Shown in pieces: positions 23,101 through 34,221 of a stretch of 64,000 bases of DNA; position 1 is the stretch's first letter; every line of letters begins with the position of its first letter. The notes under the pieces are model-generated. The model was not told the origin of the DNA and made no database searches. It saw only the letters and a list, made by a program, of their open reading frames with translations. This DNA comes from Cytospora piceicola (lineage: Eukaryota; Ascomycota; Sordariomycetes; Diaporthales; Cytosporaceae). The position numbers were made by a program, and so were the translations under genes. The stretch is from assembly GCA_023375675.1 (NCBI GenBank), contig JALQBC010000033.1, positions 248,001 through 312,000 on the forward strand, read 5' to 3'.

Positions 23101-25854
23101 TATCCCCCGATGGCGGGTGCGCAAATAGGTTCTCGAGCGGCACGGGCAGGAAGAGAGGATCATCCTTGGGCTCACAACAAAAGGTGCGCACTCGCGAACT
23201 CTGGATGCCGCACGTTTCGCCGCCGCCGAAGTAGCTGTCCGTTAGCTGTGCTAATGTCATGTCGGGACAGTGGCCGTCGAAACAGTTGCCCGGTTTACCA
23301 TACCACGCACAATTGGTCCACTTGTCGATATCCCCTTTCGGACAGCAATAGCGCTTGTCCGTGTCCAGGTCAAGCTCATCGAGCACGAGCAGGAGCGCCT
23401 CTCCCGTCAGTGCCGCCAGCGGTACGCTGCGGCCGACAATCCTGAGGATGATCTTGGCCACGTCCTCCAGGATGGTCAGTACTGAGCCCGAGAAGGTGAG
23501 TGGCAAGTCATCGCCCTTACAACTCGCACCGACGCCTGCCCAGTAGCACCGGTTCTCCTCGGCCAGCGGACTCTTGCAGCAGTACGCCTTGTTGCCATCA
23601 TGGCACCCGTTGTCGTCTCCGCCCCACTTGTTCATCTCCATCATGACCTCGTCGTCATGGCAGTGGCCGTTGCAGAGCGTCGGGTTTCCTCGCCATGTAC
23701 AGTCCTTGGGATCCGGAGCCCCCGAGAGGGGGCAACACAACTTGCTCCGCTTGTTCTTAGTTCCGCACTTTTGGTCCGTGATCTTAATGTCGCCTGCATC
23801 ACAATTGCCATCGCAGGGAGTGATATAGCAGTGCTTATTGGAGCTTTGCCAGTCATCCTGCCCCCTCGCCGCGCCCATGTCGCCGAGCCTTTTGGGCGAT
23901 ATGACAGCTTGTAGCGCTGTCAGGCTGTCGTCGTCCTGGTCGATGGCCCAGATCAAAAACCCACCAAGCCCCAGGTCTTTAGCCAGGTTTTTCTTTTGTG
24001 CGAACGTGTCGGCATCGTCATACGATACCCACTGATCGGTATTCCATGTGATGTACTTGACGCCAGCGGTTTTGTCGTGCACCGGGTGAAGATTTTTGTT
24101 CCTGACGATGTCTGTGATTTCACGGTAGCTGAGAATGCCCGACTCGCCGCTGCAGCTGCCTTTAGTAGCACCCCCTTTGAACATACAGCCGGGCTTGCTG
24201 CAGGCAGGGTCTTCCAGTTGAAAGGCTCGACCGTAGAAGCCAAGTCCCATATTGAGTTTTTTGGCGGGCACATCGTTCCGCCAGAACAGGTCAAAGGCTG
24301 ACTTCATCTCGGTAAGGTTTGTATGTCCATAGATGTGTTGTCCAATGGGATTCTTACCGTCCCATATGCCATGCAAACTGTTTCACCTGTTAGGGACCAA
24401 GCTACGCTACATCGATGGAAGTAGATGTCAAAACATACTCATATGACATGACGTTGACAAAGTCAACATGATCGACAGCCTTGAGGTCGAAATGTTGGAG
24501 GTACCAGTAACTGGTGGGCACCGTAAAAGAGACGACGTATTTGATCGGCTGTTTGTTGTTCTCATCATCCAGCTCCTTGAGAAACTGAACAAAATTGGCC
24601 CCATCCGCTTCTGCACCGCCTCTGTCATCAGCCCCTGGGTATTCCTGAAGCAATGTAAGTTGTCTGCCTTCGAGGCAATCACAAATAATTCAAGTGGACA
24701 TGGCTTACCCAATCGAAATCCACTCCGTCGAACGCATACTCGCGGAGGAAGCTCATAAGATTATCGATGAAAGTCTTCCGACTAGCCTTGGTGCTGACCA
24801 TATTGCTGAACACTGTCTGTGTGGGACCTGTCCTGAGTTAGGACGCCCGGCTCAGTTATCGTTACGAAGCAGCGATGGTGCTTACCAGGGTCGTTGAAAG
24901 TCCAGCCCCCAATGGCGATGACCGTTTTGAGTGCTGGGTTCTTCTTTTTGAGGTCGGTAAAACTAGAAAACAGCCATCCCGGCAGACCCTTCATGCCAGT
25001 GATGCTATAGTCACCAGGTGTGATGGAACCAAAGGAGAAGTATAGGTGGGTGAGAGAACTGACGGGGATGTCGTCGAGTGACTGAGACGCAACCAGATTA
25101 GTACCACTCATTGCTCCGAGAAGAAGAACCCATGGAGATAACATACCATTCCCTGGCACTCGCTATCGAACCTCCATGCCTCGTAGTACCCAATGATGCG
25201 AGACTGTGAATCGGCTTTGTTCTTGGGGCCGGGCTGCTTGCAATTGGACTGGCACCCGCCCGTAGCACCTTGGTCTTTAACATCACAATAATCGTCCGTC
25301 ATGCCACAGAACCCCCATTTACCACAGCAGACGTTGAGTGGACATTTGAGACCGGGAGTCTTTGCGTCCTTGCCACACTCAGCCTTGGCATCACAGTTGG
25401 ACCAGCACACGTCGTTGGGCGACACGCCTGACGTGCCGCATGCCTCCTCGCCATAGTTGCACTCGAGCGTAGCTTTGGGGCAGCAGGCCTTATTGCTGCA
25501 CGGCCGGTCTGGCGCACACGTATAGTCGTCGATGACGGCCCTTCCCAGGAGGGATGACAGGCTGGTAGCGCCTAGAGGCGCTGCAGGGCTTGAGCTGGTA
25601 GTGGGAGGGCCGTCGTCATGACATACGGGTAATTGATACTCGCGAGGGTTCTTTGCCGAGTAGTCAGATGGTCTTTTCAGAAATTCAGTCATTGCCAGCT
25701 GCAGGTTGTCTGACGGAAAGACTCACGACACGATGTTCCGACATCTTGCTGATGACGCCTCATCGTCGTTACCGGCATATAGACGCCCAGTACTAGGTAA
25801 GGCCAGAGCCAGCCTACACCAACAAAAGAGGATGAACATAAGAAGATTCCGCAT
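20177..25854 (-). CDS. Giant secreted class V (GH18) chitinase, subgroup C-like, six exons
   Basis: Exons on the minus strand are 25727-25854, 25147-25672, 24886-25081, 24709-24827, 24439-24644 and 20177-24377, giving 1791 residues. MRNLLMFILFCWCRLALALP is a signal peptide; the start was chosen for it. Residues about 95-190 are Cys-rich chitin-binding sequence ending in the hevein-like CPLNVCCGKWGFCG. The GH18 barrel follows: AIGGWTF, then FDGVDFDWEYPG with an intact DxxDxDxE (Asp317, Asp320, Asp322, Glu324; intron 4 splits Trp323 and Glu324), then VNVMSYDLHGIWDG across another splice. The last ~1300 residues hold further Cys-rich blocks and a long extension typical of killer-toxin-alpha-like fungal chitinases. 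It hydrolyses chitin outside the cell. No LysM is seen, although many relatives have one; a LysM gene is divergent next door. The first intron (acceptor at 25673) is the least certain. Confidence 0.88.
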
Positions 25855-26793
25855 ATTCGCGATTCCAAGGTTGCCTCTGTAGGTACACACACAAGAAGCT
25901 GGCTCGAGTTCAGACACTACTCTTGACTCCAGAGTGAGCCAGCAGCAACCGTCTCTTGTATATTTGAATCACCGACATCGCCATCAGGCTATCCCGATCA
26001 TGTCGATATGGCCCCTGGCCTTCGAATATAGTGCCAGATCCGCTAGCACTCTGACGAGTCTGTCAGATTCGAACCTTCGCCGGATGATCTCCACCGATAT
26101 GCATCCCTTTAAGCAGGGCGTTATACCTTGGGAGTAAGGCACCTATCAGATGGCCGGGTCTCAAACAGAATTTGTCTGGGTTCACCCGCGATAAATGTAA
26201 AGTGTGACTGACGTGAAATCCTTGCCAAGAAAGCGGTGGCTCCGACTGTATTGCTCTTCTCCATGACCAAGGGAGGTTACATTCCAAGGTTACTGTCAAT
26301 AAAGTAGCACTCATCAGATTGACCCTCATCTTGATGTTCGCATTATACTACACTTCTAGTTAGCCAAAAATAGCCCTCAGAGCTTCCAGCCAGTTGTATT
26401 TATAGAAGTGAGGGCTTTTGTGTGAGAGGAAGAGACAAGTACCTTGGAGTGGCAGACGTGAGACTTTTGCTGAGAGGTAGCGCTGACTAGGTTTGATCTT
26501 TGCATCGTCCATCAGGCCATTTTGAGACAGTATTGTCAACTAATGTTTCATCCCTAGAAGTCCAGGGATGCTGAATTTCTCCTAGCACAACCTCGTTTAG
26601 GCTTGTATCGGTGGCGGTGTGGTCACTTCGCACTTGCAAACGACCAGCCCAACGACGTACATCAAGGCCACTTCACGGCATGAAGTAAGAAGGACCCTTT
26701 GGTAAGAAAAGGGACGAGAATCGCCCGTCTCGAATGCGTTTTGTGTCTTAGCACAACCTACCTGGGTATATTTTCTCATGAGTGGAGGTCAGA
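25855..26793. promoter_or_regulatory. Shared divergent promoter region, chitinase / LysM gene
   Basis: About 940 bases between the two divergent start codons, with no supported gene inside. The head-to-head layout suggests co-regulation. I did not recognise a specific transcription-factor site. Confidence 0.45.
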
Positions 26794-28830
26794 ATGCCAA
26801 TCACCATTATGATGTTTCTTGACCTACCCTTCCCTCGACTGAGGGGTGAATTTAATCTGTCGTCAGTCATACTGCTCTTTCTGCTCGTCCTATTCGGCCG
26901 TCATTCAGTGACAGTATCTGCTACGGTGATGCTGTACAATGATAGCCTTCCTTCAACTCTGACTCCAGTATGTTCTGACGCGCTCCTCGCCAACGTTGCC
27001 GCCTGCGACCCACTGGTCAAGGACCTTCGTCCGGACTTTTTCTACCCCCCGGAATCTTTGTCACGCATCTGCACCAGTGGCTGCTCGTCGTCGTTGACCG
27101 CATGGAAGTCTTCGGTATGGAACAGCTGCGGAAACCAAACCGTCTCGGGCGACTTGGAGGTTGAGGCCGCGGCCGTTTATATCCCTGGGTCGCTGCAGTA
27201 CTCTTTCCAAATGGCATGTCTGCAGGATGATGGTGGTCGTTATTGCGGTCCCATTGCGGCCCTGGCTGCGGCGTTTTCTGATCCCGGGATCAGCCCATTC
27301 AACTACATCAGCAACATTACAGAGCAAGACCAGAAACCCGATGATTGCGACCTCTGCATAGCAGAACGATTGCGCCTACGTGCAGGCTCCCCGTACTTTG
27401 ACGGCCCCATCGTGGCCAGCCAGTCCATGTATGAGAGCATGACGTCCAGCTGCAATATCATGGGCCGGCCCATTGCACAAAGCACACTCGATTACTCCAT
27501 CGCCACACCAACGCCGATGGCCAGCACCTGCGAAGGGTCCACGTACACGGTTGAGCCCTCGGAGGATTGCTATGCCATCTCCAGAAACCAAGGTGTCGGC
27601 ACAGCCTGGCTTCTGGCCGATAATAACCTTGATGCATACTGCAACAATTTTCCCGGGGCGGGCACCGTACTGTGCATCACCAACAAGTGCACCACCGTGA
27701 CAGTCGGCGCCAATGAGACGTGTGCCGCCATCGCAAGCGCGGCTAATATCACCGTGACACAACTTCAGGCGTGGAACCCCGTCATCAACTACGCCTGCTC
27801 GAACTTGAACCAGATGAATGGCTCCGAGGTTTGCGTAACTGCTCCGGGCCGTAGTTTCGTGGTACCCACAGACACTTCGGGTCTGCCACCCATGACGCCA
27901 ACTGTGCCGGTAGCGACGCCGACCGACATGGCTGAGGGGTCCGGTGGGAAGCCGTGCGGTAGGTGGTATGAGGTGCAGCAGGGAGACTACTGCAACCTGT
28001 TGACCCTCAAATTTGGCATCTCGCTCGCCGACTTTCTCTTCCTCAACACAGGCGTAAACGCGAATTGCACCAACCTATTCGCCAAGGAGAGCTACTGCGT
28101 GCAGGCCGTGGGCGATATCAACACATACTCGGGGCGCCCAGGCTATATGTCCATCACGATCGACCCCAGCGCCATCTTCACTGGCGTCCCGTTCACTCAG
28201 CTTCCCGACGCTACGGCGTCTCCCTACACGCGTCTCTACACGCCACTGCCAACAGCCACGGGCACACGAGATGACTGCGTGCACTACTTTGCCGGCGACG
28301 ACTACCAAGTGAATGTGACCGGTTCGACCTTCGCAAGCCCCTGCCTCCTCGCGGCCGCTGTCTACAACGTCGATCTTGATTCCTTTGCCGCCTGGAATGT
28401 CGGGCTCGGCGATGTGACGTCGTCTTCTTGCGCCTTTGAGAAGGGTGTGAGCTACTGCGGGTCGTGGTATCTCCAAAAGCCAGACGAGCTCGATGATGTC
28501 CCGACGGTCACCGACACAGGGACACCGACTGGCCCGACTGGCCCGACTCCCCCAGCTCCAACAATGTCGGGAGAACCTGCAAATTGCAACAAGTGGGCTG
28601 TCGTCGAGGACGGTGTGAAATGCACCGACATGGCCGCTGCCGCTGGCATCTCCCTGGCTCAGTTCCATGCCTGGAACCCCGCCGTCAGCGACGACTGCGT
28701 GACAAACTACTGGCTGGGAGAGGCATACTGCATCAATGTCACATCTTCGTCGCTCACGTCGACCCCAGCCTTTAACACGCCCCCAACTACAAGCAAAGCA
28801 GCGCCCCCTGCCACAAAGTCCCCCGTATGA
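26794..28830 (+). CDS. Secreted multi-LysM protein
   Basis: A single exon of 678 residues from the ATG at 26794. A hydrophobic stretch (SSVILLFLLVLFGRHSVTVS, about residues 24-43) is the probable signal peptide, with an unusually long n-region; the ATG at 26809 could be the true start. A Cys-rich N-terminal region precedes LysM-like repeats: TYTVEPSEDCYAISRNQGV; CTTVTVGANETCAAIASAAN followed by LQAWNPVINYACSNL; RWYEVQQGDYCNLLTLKFGI; a degenerate copy near CVHYFAGDDYQ; and CNKWAVVEDGVKCTDMAAAA followed by FHAWNPAVSDDC. LysM modules bind chitin or N-acetylglucosamine oligomers. Fungal LysM proteins of this kind shield hyphae, mask chitin from hosts or regulate the fungus itself. There is a Pro/Thr-rich linker before the last LysM and a Thr/Pro tail. 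It is divergent from the chitinase. Confidence 0.88.
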   Translation: MPITIMMFLDLPFPRLRGEFNLSSVILLFLLVLFGRHSVTVSATVMLYNDSLPSTLTPVCSDALLANVAACDPLVKDLRPDFFYPPESLSRICTSGCSSSLTAWKSSVWNSCGNQTVSGDLEVEAAAVYIPGSLQYSFQMACLQDDGGRYCGPIAALAAAFSDPGISPFNYISNITEQDQKPDDCDLCIAERLRLRAGSPYFDGPIVASQSMYESMTSSCNIMGRPIAQSTLDYSIATPTPMASTCEGSTYTVEPSEDCYAISRNQGVGTAWLLADNNLDAYCNNFPGAGTVLCITNKCTTVTVGANETCAAIASAANITVTQLQAWNPVINYACSNLNQMNGSEVCVTAPGRSFVVPTDTSGLPPMTPTVPVATPTDMAEGSGGKPCGRWYEVQQGDYCNLLTLKFGISLADFLFLNTGVNANCTNLFAKESYCVQAVGDINTYSGRPGYMSITIDPSAIFTGVPFTQLPDATASPYTRLYTPLPTATGTRDDCVHYFAGDDYQVNVTGSTFASPCLLAAAVYNVDLDSFAAWNVGLGDVTSSSCAFEKGVSYCGSWYLQKPDELDDVPTVTDTGTPTGPTGPTPPAPTMSGEPANCNKWAVVEDGVKCTDMAAAAGISLAQFHAWNPAVSDDCVTNYWLGEAYCINVTSSSLTSTPAFNTPPTTSKAAPPATKSPV

Positions 28831-29200
28831 TTAAAGGCAGGCCGGCCAGCCCGATAATTGTAGCAATTGGGACCTCTGTGTGAGCGGAGACTACTTCTAC
28901 TTGCTAGCTAGTCGCAACAGTCTCACCGTGTCGCGGCTCGCGATACACAATCCGGTTCTTGGTACAGCTGGCGCGGACTGTTGCACACAGATATGGCTTG
29001 TTTACTATTACTGTGGGGCCCTGCTTCTGTTTTGGGGTAACGTGCGAGTTGGACAAGAGAATCGGAGGTAGCAGCACTATTTCATCGATGTGAAGTTAAG
29101 CCTGTGGCCGTAGACCTTTCTATTGTCAAAGATACGTACCTCGAAAACAAAACCACTCCGACCCCTTTATTTTCCTCGCCTTCCATCGTAGTGTCTTCTT
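28831..29200. other. Intergenic, convergent 3' ends
   Basis: About 370 bases between the facing LysM and F-box-associated-like genes. No features are recognised. Confidence 0.5.
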
Positions 29201-30694
29201 TCAGTGGAAGACTCTCGGGTCCTGGTCCTCCCTCTTGTCTGTGAACTCGAAGGGCTTCCATGTGATCTCGATCTCGTCACCATCCACGCCCAAAGCCTTG
29301 AAGGACTGGATGACGCGCTCCTGGGGTCTCCACGACCCAACTTGCCATGTCAACAGCCCCTTGCCGCCGTCTTTCCCCGGAGCGTAACTCACCCCCCATC
29401 TGTAAATAGCGCGGTCTTGGTTATATGGTGCTTCATCACTATCTTTGTATCCGCGTTGCCTTCCCTCGGAAGGTTGCCAGGCCAGATACGTAAACAATTC
29501 CGCTTCCTCCAAGGCAGGCATGCCCTTGAGTGCATCGGCAAAGGCCAACAAGAGTGGCTCAACTTTACGTGGCAGAGGCTCCGTGCGGAACATGTCTGTT
29601 CGACGCTCCTCCTCTTCCTCGCTTCCCTCGTCCTCGAGATACTCCTCGTCCATCTTGTCGTCGTGCTCGTTGGGGGAATCAGGAGGATAATGCTTCTCGC
29701 GCGTGATCTCGAAGCCGCCATCAGGGTGGGGGTTCTCGTCGCGCGGTCCGACGAAATACCAGGTGCCATCGGGACACCAGGGATGGAACTCCACGCGCAG
29801 ACGTTTCATGCGGGGCCATGTCACTGGGGCCCGGAAAAGGTCCAGCGTCAAAAAGGCGCGCAGGTCGAACTGCTCAAGATGCGACGCCACGGTCCGCAAG
29901 CCAAGCGAGAGAGGATCGGCGTCGTCCGGGCGGACGAGATCCGGCATCTCGATGCTCTGGTCCTCGTCGGCATAGAAAGCACTGGGCTTCCAGAACCACA
30001 GGCGCGCCGCGGCTAGCGAGGTGGGCATCTGTTCGTGCAGCTCCTGCACCGCCCTCCCGAAGTCATGGCGCTCATCCCGCCACGGGCCTTCCCACGGCCG
30101 CGTGAAGTGGCGAAGCGTGCGCAGGCGGAAGGCGACAGGCATACGCTCCCACAGCCACGGACAGTCGAGGCTGCACAGGGCAGGGAGTCTCGACATGACC
30201 TCTAGCGGCACGCGCAGTGATACAGGCCGGGCGTTCTCGAAATCGATGTCAGTGCCATAGTCTGGCGCCGGGAACAGCCGGAGCTGGGACACGCGCCACA
30301 GCTGTGGCAGCGTGGCCAGGTCACGCAGGGAGAGGCGACGAGAGTGGAAGTTGCGATGCAGGCAATCGGGATAGCGGTCGAATGATTGATTGTTGATGCG
30401 GATGATAGAAATGAGGCCATCTTCTCGGATGAGTTCTTCGACATCTTCTGTGTCTCTCACATGCAAACTCTCAAAGTCGTGGAGCGCCTCAAAGAGGGCA
30501 TGGATCTGAGAGGAAAAACTCGAGTTGATGGCTTCGAACTCGGCTACAGTCTCGCGGCAGGGCAGAGGGGATTCGTCCGAGTTGAGCAATAGGGGCATGT
30601 TTAGGTCATAGACATAGTCTCGCAGCCCTCGCCAATGACGGGCATCCTCGAGTAGGGAATTCAGGATGGCTTCTTCGGTCCCAGCCTCAACCAT
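29201..30694 (-). CDS. Hypothetical protein, F-box-associated (DUF6546-like)
   Basis: A single exon of 497 residues from the ATG at 30694. An upstream in-frame ATG at 30763 would give 520, but a TATA-like TATTTAAA sits only about 14 nt before it, which favours 30694. Segments such as LPQLWRVSQLRLFPAPDYG, SLRVPLEVMSRLPALCSLDC and PVTWPRMKRLRVEFHPWCPD, and a C-terminal tail (QSFKALGVDGDEIEI), resemble the region after the F-box in a large fungal family annotated with DUF6546. The N-terminal F-box itself is not visible, so this may be a truncated or specialised copy. An acidic linker (EEYLEDEGSEEEEE) interrupts the middle. The family match is from memory and moderate; the function is unknown. 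Confidence 0.6.
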   Translation of the reverse strand: MVEAGTEEAILNSLLEDARHWRGLRDYVYDLNMPLLLNSDESPLPCRETVAEFEAINSSFSSQIHALFEALHDFESLHVRDTEDVEELIREDGLISIIRINNQSFDRYPDCLHRNFHSRRLSLRDLATLPQLWRVSQLRLFPAPDYGTDIDFENARPVSLRVPLEVMSRLPALCSLDCPWLWERMPVAFRLRTLRHFTRPWEGPWRDERHDFGRAVQELHEQMPTSLAAARLWFWKPSAFYADEDQSIEMPDLVRPDDADPLSLGLRTVASHLEQFDLRAFLTLDLFRAPVTWPRMKRLRVEFHPWCPDGTWYFVGPRDENPHPDGGFEITREKHYPPDSPNEHDDKMDEEYLEDEGSEEEEERRTDMFRTEPLPRKVEPLLLAFADALKGMPALEEAELFTYLAWQPSEGRQRGYKDSDEAPYNQDRAIYRWGVSYAPGKDGGKGLLTWQVGSWRPQERVIQSFKALGVDGDEIEITWKPFEFTDKREDQDPRVFH

Positions 30695-30776
30695 GATGGA
30701 GTTTGCAGAGAAACCTCCCGGAAGAACGGAGATTGGAAGAGACGATGAAGCGCATTTCAACATGGAAGGCCGTGGG

Positions 30777-30784
30777 TTTAAATA
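30777..30784 (-). promoter_or_regulatory. TATA-like element of the F-box-associated-like gene
   Basis: TATTTAAA on the minus strand, 83 nt before the ATG at 30694 and 14 nt before the alternative ATG at 30763. The spacing argues for the downstream start. Confidence 0.3.
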
Positions 30785-30967
30785 CCAGGCCAATTTGAGT
30801 TGTCTCAGACCGCGGCCTAGCACTTGTGAGACATGAGACCTCGCAGAGGTTGATGCTGAAGCTGTCTATTTTGACTAGACCAAGAATACAGAGCAGGAAC
30901 ATTCCCTACTGATACCTTCAGATACATGATAGAGAAAATGTTCACCCTTCCTCCGCGTGAGGGTTAG

Positions 30968-30989
30968 CTACCTACCCTAGGGTAGGTAG
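30968..30989. repeat. 22-nt perfect palindrome
   Basis: The centre is CCCTAGGG and the arms extend 11 nt each side without mismatch (left arm CTACCTACCCT). It is an expanded relative of the TACCTAGGTA motif found elsewhere in the window. Confidence 0.85.
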
Positions 30990-31269
30990 GTGGAAGAGGA
31001 AAAGCAGATCCGGGGAGCTGAAGCAGGATGTGATATTTCGGTATTTTCCCTGAATACCTAGACTTGTACCCCAGATTTACCCCACATTACTTCATGGCCT
31101 TTGCACCGCGGCATGGCGTGGCCCCCTGCCCCCCACCCACCCCCTACCCCTACTTGTCTATCCACACAACAGCAAGTCCAACCATAATTCAGAACTTCCA
31201 GACCCTATACATGCGAGGTTTTGATCTGGACATTGTAGATTGTCGCTTACGTTCCTTTCCGATGTTGAA

Positions 31270-31292
31270 GGTCGGTCGGTCGGTCGGTCGGT
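31270..31292. repeat. GGTC tetranucleotide microsatellite
   Basis: More than five uninterrupted GGTC units, followed by a GGTTGG end. Confidence 0.9.
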
Positions 31293-31979
31293 TGGAGCTA
31301 GTCTGTGACCCGAGGGGCTGAGTGCCCTGTCACTCCGTGCCGTCCTGGTGCATGCTTACCCAGCCCTGGAGATCCCAACCCTCTTATTTCAAGCTCCTAA
31401 TTTAGCATACCGGTTCTATATCTGACATAGCCGCTTACCTTGTGGTCCTCATTACTGGTCAAACAGTATCATCTCAACACCAACAATGGCCACGCGCCCG
31501 GATCACTGCTGATCCGATCCTCAATCGCAGGTCCATCATGGACATCAATGATGACCATGGCATGTTGGCGCCATGGCCTTCAGGTCTCAGGTAGGCGCTA
31601 TCTGTTTCATTCCGTTGAAGAGACCCTACGGACACTGAGTATGAGGCCCTGAGTAGAAGTGGATATGGTATTATACCCTGCTTTCATCCGGTTGTCATTT
31701 TGTCCCCACTTTCGTTGTAATTATATAAGCCTCAGCTGTTGTCTCGAAACCAAGGTCAACCACATGAGCAGAATAAAGCTTCCCCATCAACTTGAACGTA
31801 TACCTACAACAACTCTTCATCTTTATATAGTCGCTCAAATCCTTTCTGTGAAAGGTCTAAAGAGTCTCGACACTACTTCGCAGTCTTCGTCCAGTCTAAG
31901 AGCGTCAAGTTCGACATAACACGAAATAGAAACTTCAAAATTGGTCAAATCGGCCTTGCAGACAGCTGAATCTTCCAAG

Positions 31980-34221
31980 ATGTCGACCCGGAACCAGGTG
32001 CCAAACGCAGCAAAGACTGTCCAACCAACCCAGTCTTCCGAGGAGCTGATCAAGAAACTGGAGCCAGTCGCAGCAAGGATTGTGGAACAGTTGAAGAGGT
32101 CAGATGAGGCCTTATACAAGCAATATAATAAACCACTCGGAGGCCGATACCTGGACAACAAGGCTGTAAGTGGTTCGCACTATATCTGGATGATTACTCC
32201 GTAGGAAGACAGAACTGACGAGTTATACAGTTAATCTCCCAAACCGAGCTCTATAAGCTCGCATACAAGGCCCCCAAAGGTGCCCATCTCCACATTCACT
32301 TCAACTCTTGTCTCGGTCCGAACGTTCTACTCGACATTGCGGCCGAGGATGCTGTTAAGCACAATATGTTCATCTCGACCAACGTCCAGGGTGCGCTAAC
32401 GAAGGACAATCTCGAGGCTGCGACTATCCAGTTTCACTTTCTACCCGCTAAGCAAGACAAGGTTAAGAGCGTCTTTGATACTAGATACAAGGGACGGAAG
32501 ACGCCCACTGATAAGGAGAGCGATAAGATGCTGTTCCAAGACTTTCTGGCCAGTTTTCAGTCCAAGATTGGGATGGGCGCTTTCCCTAAGAGCATGCAGA
32601 GTGCGGTTGGCAACAGTGGTAGCAAGGCACTCGCGATGATGTGGCTGCGGAAGAAGCTGGTCTTCTCAAGCGATGAGGTCACTTACAGTCAGGGGTCACC
32701 GGCTACGGTTGCGAAGTAAGTAGTCCTCTAATCTGGCTGCTCTGCAAATTTCTAACACATTTTTTGCAGACAATGGAACATCTTTAATACGAGAACCCAG
32801 ATGATGAAGGGCCTCTTCAACTACGAGCATGCCTACCGCCGATACACTCAGAAGTTGCTTGCGGAATTTGTGAAAGAGAACATACAGTACGCTGAGATTC
32901 GACCCAACTTCATGATGACCAACCAGGTACGTTTTATTCCCCGGCCGCCTGATAGACACCTATTGTCAAAACGGATTTGTATTGACATGTCGAAATTCAG
33001 ATTTACAAGACCAGCAACCCAGACTTGCAGATGAACAACTTCGAAATCATGTTGTTAATCATTGAAGAGGTTAAGAAATTCAAGGCAAACGAGACGAACA
33101 AAGGGTTTGGGGGCCTTAAAGTCATATACTGCACCCCTCGCTCCTTTAGCGCTGCGTTGGTAAAAGAATCGCTGAAAGAGTGCCTTGAGATGAAAAAGGA
33201 TCGCACGATAGGGCCGTACATCGCCGGTAAGTCAAAACCCTTGCCCGGTCCAGATGCACCACCATCACACACACATCCCAACCTACTCCAAGTAGTCGAA
33301 TAATTCACTAATTCTGTGTAGGCTTCGACGTCATTGGGCCAGAGAACGCGCCAAACCCTTTGAAGTATTTCAAGAAAGAATTCAAAGAGTTCCAGGTCAA
33401 TTGCTCCAGGGCCAACGTTGAATGTCCTTTCTTGTTTCACGCTGGCGAGAGCCACGTTGACAATGATCCTGAAGGCAACCTGAACGTCGCTATGGAACTC
33501 AAATCCAAGCGCATCGCCCATGGGTTCGCTATTCCCAAGAATGCCAAGGTGAAGGCGTGGGCCAAGGAAAAGAGAGTCTGTATTGAGTGTTGTCCCATCT
33601 CAAATGAGATATTGGGCCTCGACCCGTTCATCAAAAATGCTGCGGTATATGATCTTATGGCCGCGCAAATCCCTTGTGCGCTGGCGAGTGACAACCCAAC
33701 GCTCTTCAGGTAAGTTAAAGTCATTCTGGGTATCCAACGCCTGCTAAGGTCATTGCAGTTCCAACCTGTCCTACGATTTCTACCAGTTCATGATCGGCGA
33801 CTCGCACTTTGCCCTCTCTAGGTGGAGAAAGCTCATGGAAGACTCCCTCACCCACGCCATCTGGAACTCGGACAGTGAGAGAAACGCCGTTGTTCAGAAG
33901 TGGAGAAGTCGATACGTGAAGTTCTTACAGGATATATTGAGTAATGACAAGAGCCCTTCGAGCGCCGATGCAGACAAGAAGCAGAGGCAAACAAATGGAG
34001 ATGCTACCAGAACGACCAACTTACCAGTAAGGCCTGCCGCTGTCAGTGGTCCGTCGAATGGGTCCGGGATGACCTCCTCTGGTGCGAAGCCCGTCAGCCA
34101 GCAGGTGACCAAGTCTTCAAAGCAGCAAGCCCCGAGATCGGCGGGAACAGCCTTAGGACAGACGAACAAGCCAGTCAACAAGGCACAGCCGACTAAGCAG
34201 GTGGCAAAAACACTGCATTAG
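31980..34221 (+). CDS. Adenosine/AMP deaminase family protein (ADGF-like), six exons
   Basis: Exons are 31980-32165, 32231-32715, 32770-32926, 33001-33226, 33322-33709 and 33759-34221 (634 residues), all with GT-AG introns. Metal-dependent deaminase motifs appear in order: PKGAHLHIHF (zinc ligands His83, His85), YAEIRPNF, LFHAGES (His391, catalytic Glu394), KRIAHGF (His418), CIECCPISNEIL and ALASDNPTLF (zinc ligand Asp475). The position after Asp475 is Asn, where classical adenosine deaminases have a second Asp. The fold and N-terminal region fit the ADGF/CECR1-like branch, which converts adenosine to inosine, but no signal peptide is seen, so it is probably intracellular. A Ser/Thr/Gln-rich tail of about 130 residues looks disordered. 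The substrate is unproven. It is convergent with the NLR gene. Confidence 0.85.

Larger units (their letters stand above)
30764..31979. other. Divergent intergenic region
   Basis: About 1.2 kb upstream of two divergent genes. It holds a 22-nt perfect palindrome (30968-30989) and a GGTC microsatellite (31270-31292). No gene is supported. Confidence 0.5.

Noticed and set aside
26040..26090. GATTCGAACC sequence suggesting a tRNA
   Set aside because: The five bases on each side of the loop are not complementary, and there is no cloverleaf around it.
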